Assembly (NCBI GenBank): GCA_035943195.1
Contig: DASZCK010000066.1
Coordinates: forward strand, 1-64,000
DNA from: DAIDKA01 sp035943195
Lineage (GTDB): Bacteria > Pseudomonadota > Gammaproteobacteria > Steroidobacterales > Steroidobacteraceae
DNA length: 64,000 nucleotides
Reading direction: 5' to 3'
A program made the position numbers and the translations under genes. Of this stretch, positions 26,003 through 32,875 are shown piece after piece (position 1 is the first letter of the stretch; every line of letters starts with the position of its first letter). Below the pieces are notes generated by a model, which searched no databases, had not been told where the DNA came from, and saw only the letters and a list, made by a program, of their open reading frames with translations.

Positions 26003-26769
26003 AGCGCCTCACTCAACGCTCGCTGACCTTGCTTTGCATTCTGTGCTGGATCAGCACTTCGGCTGCGGAGTTGAACTCCAGAGCGCGCGTGGAAGCCTTC
26101 GCGAGGCTGCCGGATTGGTCGGGTCTGTGGGCACAGTTCTCGGCCGGTTCCGCCGGCGACCCCGACGATCCGGCAGAATATAAAGCATTTGTGGCGGCAA
26201 TGATGGGGCGTCCCCCCTACAATCCTGAGTGGGATGCCAAGAACCGGGCTCTGGAAGCACGCATCGCGAGCGAACCGGAAAAACCGTATTGCCTGTGGGG
26301 ATTTCCCGAGCTCATGCTGGGGTCGCCAATGATATTTCAGGCGATCGTGACACCGGAAGAGACCACTTTGATCTTTTCCAGTCGCGAAACGCGCCACATC
26401 TACACCGATGGCCGTGCACATCCTGCCAAGGATGAATTGTTTGCGACAACCTGGGGGGATTCGGTGGGCCATTGGGATGGCGCGGTATTGGTCGTCGACA
26501 CGATTGCAAGCAGCTCACCCGCCGACCGGAAGGGTGATCTTCTGAGTGATGCGGCACGGTATACCGAGCAGATCCGTATGGTCGACAAGAACACTCTCGA
26601 GGATCTGGTGACCGTCGAGGACCCAGTGGCTTTGAGTCATCCCTGGCAGCTTCGGCGCCAGTACCATCGGGTCTTGAACATGAATCGGATGTACGATCAG
26701 GTCTGTGAGGCCAGCGACCGCAACCCCGTGGTGAATGGCAAGATGACGATTGCGCCGCCGAAGCGCTAG
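25999..26769 (+). CDS. Secreted DWTGxWE-family protein, copy 5
   Basis: The protein has 256 residues. Its ATG at 25999 overlaps the DUF6152 stop (ATGA). The signal peptide covers RSLTLLCILCWISTSAAE. The family motif is a variant, FARLPDWSGLWAQF. The middle has RPPYNPEWDAKN and KPYCLWGFPELMLGSPMIFQ. The core is TPEETTLIFSSRETRHIYTD and WGDSVGHWDGAVLVVDTIAS. The tail is DPVALSHPWQLRRQYHRVLN and CEASDRNPVVNGK. It is the most divergent complete copy and the only one in this orientation besides the fragment at 1-176. Confidence 0.86.
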   Translation: MKRLTQRSLTLLCILCWISTSAAELNSRARVEAFARLPDWSGLWAQFSAGSAGDPDDPAEYKAFVAAMMGRPPYNPEWDAKNRALEARIASEPEKPYCLWGFPELMLGSPMIFQAIVTPEETTLIFSSRETRHIYTDGRAHPAKDELFATTWGDSVGHWDGAVLVVDTIASSSPADRKGDLLSDAARYTEQIRMVDKNTLEDLVTVEDPVALSHPWQLRRQYHRVLNMNRMYDQVCEASDRNPVVNGKMTIAPPKR

Positions 26770-26808
26770 CGGCAGGTGGCCCTTACCCGATCGTGGTGGA
26801 GCCGGCTT

Positions 26809-26925
26809 TCAGAATGTCCGGCCTGGACGTCCCAGCCCGAGAGCGTTGACCAACTTCTTGGCACGACGGCTGATGTTCGTGGTCTCGGGCAACGGCGGCT
26901 GCTCCAGGATGTGGGTCCGTATTCA
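26809..26925 (-). pseudogene. Possible protein tail relic
   Basis: On the minus strand a frame reads PHILEQPPLPETTNISRRAK then KLVNALGLGRPGRTF and stop. It has the look of a protein C-terminus but no matching upstream body; the next supported gene on this strand is the FlhC-like gene, which ends at 26983. I do not recognise the family. Confidence 0.2.
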
Positions 26926-26982
26926 ACTGTCCGGCGTGATTCGCCCTCTCGCGCTATCGAGGAACTCGACGAACCGGCGGAC

Positions 26983-27528
26983 TCAGTCAGCCCGGCTCGC
27001 GCAATGCGGACAGCGGCGGGCCCTGAGTGCCATGCGGTCCGCCACTATCAGCGCGCCGCACTGTTCGCAGCAGGCCAGAGTCAGCTCCTGTCCACCGGCG
27101 AGCGCTGAGACCAGGAACACTAAGTGCTCGAAGCTGATTCGTGGATCCGCAACTAACTCGCGGTAGACCTCAAAGGCCTGACACAAAAGCTCACCGCGTG
27201 AAAGGTTGGCCAGTGCCTGTCGGTTGATCGGCGTCCCTACCTGTGGGAGCGCGCCGAGCAGACTGCACACGCTGGCCAGGAGCGAACTTTCCTCCTGCAG
27301 TTTCGGCGAGCGCGTGAAGAAGGCAGCCTGTTGCGGAGATTTGCCGCGCGGCCGCGATACGGCAAAGCCGGGCTCTTGCATATATTCACGGTACATCTTA
27401 CGGATACGGTCATCGGACAACCCGGTCCAGGCCCTGATGGTCTGCGTGCGCGCTTCGTGGCGGATGAAGCGCATCGCAAGATCGAGACGGAAACGATCGC
27501 GGCTGTAGCGATGGTCGGAAATGCGCAT
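26983..27528 (-). CDS. FlhC-family zinc-binding transcriptional regulator (intact copy F)
   Basis: The protein has 181 residues, close to E. coli FlhC (about 190). The N-terminal half is helical with a DNA-binding-like block (ARTQTIRAWTGLSDDRIRKM). The C-terminal zinc site has two CxxC pairs (CCEQCGALIVADRMALRARR then CPHC), as in FlhC, where four cysteines hold zinc. No FlhD partner or flagellar gene is adjacent, so a role in motility is not supported by context. It is the complete form of five relics found earlier in the window. The left end of the IS1595-type element lies only 62 bases before its start codon and may have separated it from its promoter. Confidence 0.7.
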   Translation of the reverse strand: MRISDHRYSRDRFRLDLAMRFIRHEARTQTIRAWTGLSDDRIRKMYREYMQEPGFAVSRPRGKSPQQAAFFTRSPKLQEESSLLASVCSLLGALPQVGTPINRQALANLSRGELLCQAFEVYRELVADPRISFEHLVFLVSALAGGQELTLACCEQCGALIVADRMALRARRCPHCASRAD

Positions 27529-27590
27529 GGCGGAACCTGCTGGGCGGTGTTTCGAGTTCAGGAGGCGGTGTCGATGGTTTTGTGATAAAA

Positions 27591-27617
27591 ATCGCGATAT
27601 TCTACTTGACGTACCCA
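27591..27617 (+). repeat. Left terminal inverted repeat of the IS1595-type element
   Basis: The 27 bases begin atcgcgatattctacttgac and end gtaccca. They are the exact reverse complement of 30830-30856. The transposase start lies 39 bases inside. Confidence 0.85.
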
Positions 27618-27656
27618 GAATAGAGGCTCATACTGCGGCCACATTGGAGAAACGTC

Positions 27657-28568
27657 ATGGCCGCCTCTTACCTTTCCGCCCCCCACTTTCACGATGAACA
27701 AGCCGCAATCGACTTTGTCGAGGCGCGGGTATGGGGCGCAAATCGCGTATGCCCGCACTGTGGCGTCATTGGGGAGAGCAAGCGGTATGGCGGCAAGAGC
27801 ACCCGCCTTGGGCTGTGGAAGTGCTATGCCTGCCGGAAGCCCTTTACCGTCAAGATCGGGACTATCTTCGAGGATAGCCATGTGCAGATGCACCTATGGT
27901 TACAGGCGATTTACCTTGTAGCAGCCAGCAAGAAGGGCATCAGCGCGAACCAGCTCCACCGGACCCTTGGCGTGACCCTCAAGACTGCATGGTTTATGGG
28001 CCACCGAATCCGCTTGGCAATGGCTGGCGACGTGTCCGACATGGGATCGGGCGGCGAAATCATCGAGGCGGATGAAACCTACTTCGGTGCCAAGGAAGGC
28101 AAGCGCAAGCGGGCCGGCCACGGGCACAAGCACACCGTATTCGCCCTGATTCAGCGCGGCGGCAAGGTCAAGTCCTTCCACCTGGACGGCGCTGGCAAGA
28201 CTGCCGAGCAGATCACTGAGGCGCTGAAGGTCGTTTCTCAGAACGCCAATATCATGACCGACAATGCGCGCTGGTATCGCAAGATCATGGCGGACTACGC
28301 CTCTCATGAAGTCGTGGACCACTCCAAGGGCGAGTACGTGCGCGGGAACGTCCACACCAACACCATCGAAAACGTGTTCTCAGTTTTCAAGCGTGGCATG
28401 GTCGGAACCTACCAGCACTGCAAGGAGCAGCACTTGCACCGCTACCTGTCGGAATTCGACTTCCGCTACAACAACCGCGTCGCCCTGAAAATCAGCGACC
28501 AGCAGCGCGCCGAAAACTTACTGACTGGCGTGAGCGGCAAGCGATTGACCTATAAAACAACTAACTGA
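27657..28568 (+). CDS. IS1595-family transposase
   Basis: The protein has 303 residues. An N-terminal zinc ribbon has CPHCG and CYAC pairs (about residues 32-58) followed by RKPFTVKIGTIFEDSHVQMH. The DDE-type core is recognisable: EADETYFGAKEGKRKRAGHG (first Asp), TDNARWYRKI (second Asp) and the HTNTIENVFSVFKRG block typical of the ISXO2-like/IS1595 catalytic domain. The C-terminal RYLSEFDFRYNNR is also family-typical. The frame is intact with no stops, so the element may be active. Confidence 0.93.
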   Translation: MAASYLSAPHFHDEQAAIDFVEARVWGANRVCPHCGVIGESKRYGGKSTRLGLWKCYACRKPFTVKIGTIFEDSHVQMHLWLQAIYLVAASKKGISANQLHRTLGVTLKTAWFMGHRIRLAMAGDVSDMGSGGEIIEADETYFGAKEGKRKRAGHGHKHTVFALIQRGGKVKSFHLDGAGKTAEQITEALKVVSQNANIMTDNARWYRKIMADYASHEVVDHSKGEYVRGNVHTNTIENVFSVFKRGMVGTYQHCKEQHLHRYLSEFDFRYNNRVALKISDQQRAENLLTGVSGKRLTYKTTN

Positions 28569-28691
28569 GAAGCGGCGGGTGCTGCAACCGACTGTGCAGT
28601 TGGAGTTGTTCCCTCCCAATACGCGCCGACCTTAGCGCTCCCGCAGCATGCGGACCTACAAAGCTGTTGGTGAAGAAGCGCGCAGGTGAGA

Positions 28692-28717
28692 CAGGGGCCG
28701 CATTTATGCGGCCCCTG
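28692..28717. terminator. Bidirectional hairpin between transposase and antitoxin
   Basis: A perfect 12-base stem (caggggccgcat / atgcggcccctg) with a 2-base loop lies between the end of the transposase and the 3' end of the antitoxin gene. The T-run on the plus side is weak. Confidence 0.6.
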
Positions 28718-28725
28718 TTGGGCAA

Positions 28726-29061
28726 TCAAGCTTGTTTTTGGGCCGCTTCAATCGTTTCCTTGGCTTTCAACTGATCTCGCATCTGTGCCGCAATGTTCAA
28801 CATTTCGGTCCTGGACCAGCGAGCCAAAATGTCACGCATCATGGGCTGATATCCAATGCCATGGAAATTGGCAATGAATTTCAGTTGCTCCAATAGTTCT
28901 TTCTGCAGACGTATGGAAATCATCTGCAAATCTAGGGCAGCGTCTACACTATCTTCGCGTTCTTTAGACGAACGCACCACATGCTCTTCCGACGTGCCCA
29001 AATCCCTTTTTTCCCACGCATCGTCGTGATCGACGCAGGTCAATTCTATTTTTTGGGACAT
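28726..29061 (-). CDS. Antitoxin, CopG/BrnA-like
   Basis: The protein has 111 residues from the ATG at 29061, which has aggag 8 bases before it. The N-terminal DDAWEKRDLGTSEEHVV is typical of antitoxins paired with BrnT-like toxins. A ribbon-helix-helix-like segment follows (ALDLQMISIRLQKELLEQLK, then FIANFHGIGYQPMMRDILAR W). The C-terminal helix is Lys/Glu-rich. It lies 28 bases after the toxin gene in the same operon; toxin-first order is normal for the BrnTA type. It should bind both toxin and operator DNA. Confidence 0.75.
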   Translation of the reverse strand: MSQKIELTCVDHDDAWEKRDLGTSEEHVVRSSKEREDSVDAALDLQMISIRLQKELLEQLKFIANFHGIGYQPMMRDILARWSRTEMLNIAAQMRDQLKAKETIEAAQKQA

Positions 29062-29089
29062 GGTGAGACTCCTCATAAAAACTACTTAA

Positions 29090-29386
29090 CTAGCGACCGT
29101 ACTTGGCATAGATCCGAATCTCTTCATCATTCGGCTCAAAGGCAGAACGAATATCGATTCTCACGACGCCTCGTGGGGTCCTTTGAATAAACACTACCTT
29201 CAGTTTCCTACATTGATTTGTCTCGGCTATGAACCATTGTGTCGGGGGATCAGTGACATTTTCAGGTCTCTTATCTTCCAAAAAACCACCGCAGCGATTC
29301 TCGAAGCACTGCTGTACCTCTTCAATCGTTACGCCGTGCCTGTGTTTCAGCTTGTCTAAAACGCGCTCAGAGATCTGAAGTTTCAA
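29090..29386 (-). CDS. BrnT-like (DUF4258-type) toxin
   Basis: The protein has 98 residues from a TTG at 29386 with aggggaaagg upstream. It begins KLQISERVLDKLKHRHGV and contains EEVQQCFENRCGGFLEDKRP, PPTQWFIAETNQCRKLKVVF and the ending NDEEIRIYAKYGR. Proteins of this type are often mislabelled ADP-ribosyl-(dinitrogen reductase) hydrolase; size, gene order and the paired antitoxin point to a ribonuclease-fold toxin. The region upstream is AT-rich, with gtatata motifs in opposed orientation near 29414-29450 that could be the operator. Confidence 0.7.
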   Translation of the reverse strand: MKLQISERVLDKLKHRHGVTIEEVQQCFENRCGGFLEDKRPENVTDPPTQWFIAETNQCRKLKVVFIQRTPRGVVRIDIRSAFEPNDEEIRIYAKYGR

Positions 29387-29655
29387 GGCCCTTTCCCCTG
29401 TACACCTGGGGATTGTATATACAGAAGCAATACTAGCTCTAGCTATATACCCTTAAAATTAGACGAAAGTCGCATCTCATGTAGGAGAAGACCGCACTGA
29501 GCCAATTTCCAAAGCATCATCCAAGTATTGGAAATATCTATATATTGTGCCTAACCAGATCCGATTCGCCCGTCGATCTACAAGATGTTGTTGAACCTGT
29601 ACAAACATACAGGTAGTAGCCCATAATCGAGTCTATTCCATAAAATACACGAAAG

Positions 29656-29814
29656 ATGGCTTCCAAGAAGCAACGCGAGAACACTGGGGCGCAATCCGCC
29701 CGCTTCATTGAGGCGGCCGAGAAAGCCGGTGCTGACGCAACCGGCAAGAAGTTCGAGCGGGCATTTAAGAAGGTCGTTAGGCCCAAAAAGGCCGCAAAAA
29801 CGCGCCCGCGCTAG
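29656..29814 (+). CDS. Small basic protein, 52 residues
   Basis: The frame reads MASKKQRENTGAQSARFIEA, then AEKAGADATGKKFERAFKKV, then VRPKKAAKTRPR. The pattern QSxRFIEAAxxxGxDxxxxxFxxAxKK is a recurring small-protein family of phages and mobile elements with no assigned role. It is strongly basic at both ends, so nucleic-acid contact is possible. No strong ribosome site is seen (cgaaag only). Its position inside the element, between the toxin pair and the tRNA, suggests cargo. Confidence 0.6.
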   Translation: MASKKQRENTGAQSARFIEAAEKAGADATGKKFERAFKKVVRPKKAAKTRPR

Positions 29815-29934
29815 GCCGTTCGAGACCTAACTAACCCTTTGGCGCTCAAAGGCTTGCCCAAGACGTCACCTTAGTGCATAAAGGCTCCGACGGGGCCGCC
29901 CCCGTCGGTAAGCCGCTAGTGCAGTTGGTGGAGC

Positions 29935-30008
29935 GCGCCCGGCAGGATTTGAACCTGCGACCACGGCCTTACGAGGGACCCGCTCTATCCAGACTGAGCT
30001 ACGGGCGC
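29935..30008 (-). tRNA. tRNA with arginine-type body and CGT anticodon, no encoded CCA
   Basis: On the minus strand a 7-bp acceptor stem (GCGCCCG / CGGGCGC), D arm GCTC/GAGC and T arm GCAGG-TTCAAAT-CCTGC are all perfect. The body resembles bacterial tRNA-Arg. The anticodon loop reads CTCGTAA, giving CGT (threonine codon ACG). The anticodon stem pairs poorly in the standard register (two mismatches). It pairs better as GGTC/GGCC with an 8-base loop CCTCGTAA. The D loop has one extra base. CCA does not follow directly. It may be a degenerate or recoding tRNA carried by the mobile element. Confidence 0.75.
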
Positions 30009-30080
30009 ACGCGCGTTCGGGTCAAACGACAATTGTCGTGAGATGGTGGCTAACCAAGTTCGGCATCCTCCCTTACGCGC

Positions 30081-30611
30081 CTAACCATGCGTGATGGGGT
30101 GCTGGGCACCAGTCAGACCGTTGTTTGAAAAGAGCCCAGGGGACGTGTCCGCGTCTCCTGGGTTCGCCCTTCGGGTCAGTCGCGTTAGCGACCATCCGCC
30201 CAATTTGATGTTGCTATCGAAGCGATCTTTCTCTTTCGAGAGATATGCCGCGAGATTTCCGGCTGGATCCTTGCCGCCAACATTCACACCTAGCTTCGCC
30301 AATTCAGGAACCAGCTCGCGTGAGAGGCGTCGTTTCCCGTCATCGAGGATGCTTTCGCAGCCCAGAATTATTCTGTCTCGAATGGTCATGTCGCGGGCGG
30401 CCCGATGAATAGCCGCAAATAAACGGCTGTCAGTGACACGCTTGGGCTCTGGGACAACTTCAATATGGCGATCAACACAGAGGTTGTACTTCTCCGCCAG
30501 TCTCACCAACGTCTCAATTTCTTCGAGACGCACACGGTACTGCTCTATGTGCTCGCGCAGCGTCGCTGCCTCAGCGGCCAGCCCTTCCAACGTCATTGAG
30601 TTTTGTGCCAC
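30081..30611 (-). CDS. Passenger gene, coiled coil plus helix-turn-helix-like domain
   Basis: The protein has 176 residues from a GTG at 30611, with ggag 7 bases upstream. The N-terminal about 45 residues form a coiled coil (TLEGLAAEAATLREHIEQYR, VRLEEIETLV). The C-terminal half (RDRIILGCESILDDGKRRLS, RELVPELAKLGVNVGG, NLAAYLSKEKDRFDSNIKLG, GWSLTR) looks like a winged-helix module of the kind found at the ends of restriction or regulatory proteins. I cannot name the family. It is the last cargo gene before the right repeat and is transcribed away from it. Confidence 0.55.
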   Translation of the reverse strand: MAQNSMTLEGLAAEAATLREHIEQYRVRLEEIETLVRLAEKYNLCVDRHIEVVPEPKRVTDSRLFAAIHRAARDMTIRDRIILGCESILDDGKRRLSRELVPELAKLGVNVGGKDPAGNLAAYLSKEKDRFDSNIKLGGWSLTRLTRRANPGDADTSPGLFSNNGLTGAQHPITHG

Positions 30612-30757
30612 GGGTATTCTCCACGTCGATGGCAGGTATCCTAGCGTGACGTCTTGCGACGTCAAAGCATTAGTCGTTCAAAATTTCATCAAGAAATGTT
30701 GATAAGTTGTTAGTAAGCTGTGGATAATATGAGATAACCAATTGATCCACAGGTTTC

Positions 30758-30777
30758 TTGCTACTATACAGTAGCAA
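30758..30777. repeat. Palindrome inside the right end of the mobile element
   Basis: TTGCTACT and AGTAGCAA form a perfect 8-bp inverted repeat around a 4-base loop (atac). It lies upstream of the gene ending at 30081 and 53 bases inside the right terminal repeat. It could be an operator. The surrounding 30660-30830 is AT-rich and holds no frame. Confidence 0.5.
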
Positions 30778-30829
30778 CACTGTATGAACCTTCAGTCGCT
30801 TGGTAGAGACAGCAACGGAAATGGGCTAT

Positions 30830-30856
30830 TGGGTACGTCAAGTAGAATATCGCGAT
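30830..30856 (-). repeat. Right terminal inverted repeat of the IS1595-type element
   Basis: The 27 bases read tgggtacgtcaagtagaata then tcgcgat, the exact reverse complement of 27591-27617. The next chromosomal gene starts 73 bases beyond. Confidence 0.85.
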
Positions 30857-30928
30857 AAAAATAGCAAAAACCGCGAGCCACGGCAGAAATTGACGGTGTG
30901 AAAACTCACCAGAAGAGGGAGGAATGCG

Positions 30929-31546
30929 ATGGTGACAGCAACGTGGGAGCCGCAATCGTGGCTGGGTGCGGAGACTCTGGAGTCTGTGCTCGAGGTGAAT
31001 GAACAGGTGCTGGCGCTGTTGCGTGCGCAGTGCCGGGCGGCCGACAACCGGTCGCCATTGACCCGGGAGGTCAATGACTTGCTGCTGAATCTGGACCACC
31101 GATCGCTGCAGCGGGCGGCCACGACCGCGGTTCTGCTGGTGGATGTGGGGTTCGCGGATCCCGGTCCGTGGTCCGCAGCAGTGGTCGGCGCGGTCCACGA
31201 CCGGGTGCAACTCGAGCGGCCACCTTTCTTCACCGTAGACGGAAGCGTGGCATTAATGAGGCTGGTCATGACCCACACCTGGCACCTGGCCCGCAGCCAG
31301 CCCGCCGCCGCGCGCCTGTTATTGGGCCTCTCCGTGGCCAATCTTGCGGTCATCGGCGGCTGCACCTTAAGCCGCCTGATCCTGCTTGCGGAATCGCGCA
31401 TTCACTGGCTACGCCCGCGCTGGGAAAATCGACCTGGAGTCTGGTGCGATCTGCTGCAGATGGCCGGAAATGGGGACAGCGGTGCGCTGGAGCGTATGCG
31501 GGTGCGGGGCCTGCAGCTGCTGGCCGCCGACGCCCGACCGGGGTAA
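30929..31546 (+). CDS. Conserved hypothetical protein upstream of bactofilin
   Basis: The protein has 205 residues; its ATG is preceded by gggagg. It begins MVTATWEPQSWLGAETLESV and is mainly helical. A motif REVNDLLLNLDHRSLQRAAT and a hydrophobic stretch AAARLLLGLSVANLAVIGGC are visible; the latter could contact membrane but is weak. I do not recognise a family. It is followed after 123 bases by a bactofilin gene in the same direction. The mobile element ends 73 bases upstream, so its native promoter was probably displaced. Confidence 0.6.
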   Translation: MVTATWEPQSWLGAETLESVLEVNEQVLALLRAQCRAADNRSPLTREVNDLLLNLDHRSLQRAATTAVLLVDVGFADPGPWSAAVVGAVHDRVQLERPPFFTVDGSVALMRLVMTHTWHLARSQPAAARLLLGLSVANLAVIGGCTLSRLILLAESRIHWLRPRWENRPGVWCDLLQMAGNGDSGALERMRVRGLQLLAADARPG

Positions 31547-31669
31547 GGTTCAGGATCTGGAAGTTCTGCCGACACTGTCGCCCAGGGGCGACGTCTGTCT
31601 GGCACCGCGTCGGACCCGGTATAACTGGGGGTCTGCGTGTTCGCTGCTGTAACGAGGAGGACCTGACCC

Positions 31670-32191
31670 ATGGCGCTCTGGAAAGAACCCAACGCACCGA
31701 CCAGTCCGACACCGCCCCCGCCGCTGCCGTCCGGCAACCTGACACCCCGGGAGACCCCCATGTCCGCGACCCCCCCGACCAACACGGAGACGCTGCGTCG
31801 CCCGCAGAGCGGCCGCGCCGAACTCAAGGAGTCTGTAATCGCTGCGGATCTGACCATCGAGGGCAAGATCGAGGGCTCCGGTCACGTCCGTATCGCCGGT
31901 TCCTTCAAGGGTGATGTGAACGTCCAGGGCAACCTGACCATCGAGACCGGTGCCCGGGTCACCGGCCAAGTCCGCGCCAGCACGGTCATCGTGGGCGGCG
32001 AACTGCATGGCAATATCGAAGCGGCCGCACGCGTCGAGATTCAGGAAACCGGAATGGTCGTCGGCGACGTGAAGGCGGGCTCGCTGACGGTTTCTGCCGG
32101 CTCACGCATGCGGGGCCAGGTGGAATTCGGCTGGGGCGAGAAGAGTGTGAGCTCGCTGGCTTCGGCGAAGGTGGACCACGCGGTCTCCTGA
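31670..32191 (+). CDS. Bactofilin 1
   Basis: The protein has 173 residues; aggagg lies 9 bases before the ATG. After a Pro/Thr-rich N-terminus come the regular right-handed beta-helix repeats of PF04519: KESVIAADLTIEGKIEGSGH, VRIAGSFKGDVNVQGNLTIE, TGARVTGQVRASTVIVGGEL, HGNIEAAARVEIQETGMVVG, DVKAGSLTVSAGSRMRGQVE. It should polymerise into non-polar cytoskeletal filaments at the membrane, involved in shape, stalk or motility placement. A second bactofilin lies at 37642-38037 on the other strand. Confidence 0.93.
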   Translation: MALWKEPNAPTSPTPPPPLPSGNLTPRETPMSATPPTNTETLRRPQSGRAELKESVIAADLTIEGKIEGSGHVRIAGSFKGDVNVQGNLTIETGARVTGQVRASTVIVGGELHGNIEAAARVEIQETGMVVGDVKAGSLTVSAGSRMRGQVEFGWGEKSVSSLASAKVDHAVS

Positions 32192-32216
32192 TCTTTCAAG
32201 GATCCGCTATACCTAG

Positions 32217-32813
32217 ATGTCAGCCGGCAAGACCCGCACCTGTCCGCACTGCAAGGCCACGATCCTTGAAAGTGCGACAGTGTGTCCCGGCTGCCAGCAT
32301 CATCTGCGCTTTGACCCCGCGGCCCAGCGGATGCTGCCCGCGGCGACGCCGCTGAAGGTTGAAGGCACCATCCGCCATCCGCCGCAGGGTGATACCTGGG
32401 AATACTCGATCGTCCTGGCCGTGCGCAACAGTCGGGGCGAGGAGATTACCCGCCAGGTCGTCGGCGTCGGCGCGCTGGCTCCCGACGAAGTGCGTTCATT
32501 CAGTCTGGCGGTGGAGCTGTTCGTGCCGCAGGTGCTGGGGCGCGACGTACGCGAGTCGCGGACGACGCCTGCGGCGGGCGCCCCACCGGGCTCGGCGCCG
32601 CGGCCAACCCAGCCCGCCGTCAGCAAGTCGCCTTTTCGCGATCCGCGCGATCCCCGGGTGAGGCCACCCATGGCGGCGCGTGATACCGGGAGCAGCGCCA
32701 CGGCCGGCGGGCCGCCGGCGCTGCCGCGTGACCCACGGCCGCCGGCTCATGAATCGCAGGTACGTACCTTCCCGGCGCCGGTACCGCAAGCCAAGGACCG
32801 ACCCAAGGGCTAG
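32217..32813 (+). CDS. Zinc-ribbon protein, Pro-rich C-terminus
   Basis: The protein has 198 residues. The N-terminus has a two-knuckle zinc ribbon (TCPHCKATILESATVCPGCQ). Residues about 40-105 look like a small beta domain (KVEGTIRHPPQGDTWEYSIV, LAVRNSRGEEITRQVVGVGA, LAPDEVRSFSLAVELFVPQV). The last about 85 residues are Pro/Ala/Arg-rich and probably disordered. It follows bactofilin 1 by 25 bases and may be co-transcribed, so a role in organising the bactofilin filament is possible but unproven. Confidence 0.65.
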   Translation: MSAGKTRTCPHCKATILESATVCPGCQHHLRFDPAAQRMLPAATPLKVEGTIRHPPQGDTWEYSIVLAVRNSRGEEITRQVVGVGALAPDEVRSFSLAVELFVPQVLGRDVRESRTTPAAGAPPGSAPRPTQPAVSKSPFRDPRDPRVRPPMAARDTGSSATAGGPPALPRDPRPPAHESQVRTFPAPVPQAKDRPKG

Positions 32814-32875
32814 GGCGGTGCGCCGGGCCACCGCCGCGTTGTGCTACCCTCTCGCGCCCATCCCCCCCTCGGCAA

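Larger units (their letters stand above)
27591..30856. mobile_element. IS1595-type element with passenger genes (3266 bp)
   Basis: Perfect 27-bp inverted repeats bound the segment. Inside, in order, are the transposase (plus strand), a terminator hairpin, a toxin-antitoxin pair (minus), a 52-residue protein (plus), a tRNA (minus) and a helix-turn-helix-like gene (minus). Base composition is lower in GC than the flanks, notably 29390-29660 and 30660-30860. IS1595-family elements are known to carry passenger genes. I see no exact 8-bp target duplication outside the repeats: the left flank is tgataaaa and the right flank aaaaatag, sharing only aaaa. Confidence 0.8.

Noticed and set aside
26983..27528. 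Flagellar master-regulator role for the FlhC-like gene
   Set aside because: No flhD, motor or flagellin gene occurs anywhere in the window, and the copies track the DUF6152 modules instead.
30719..30727. DnaA-box-like 9-mer in the right end of the mobile element
   Set aside because: A single match (tgtggataa) without a cluster or replication genes is not enough to call an origin.
27583..30864. 8-bp target duplication around the IS1595-type element
   Set aside because: The flanks tgataaaa and aaaaatag are not identical. Only aaaa is shared, which is expected by chance in AT-rich ends.
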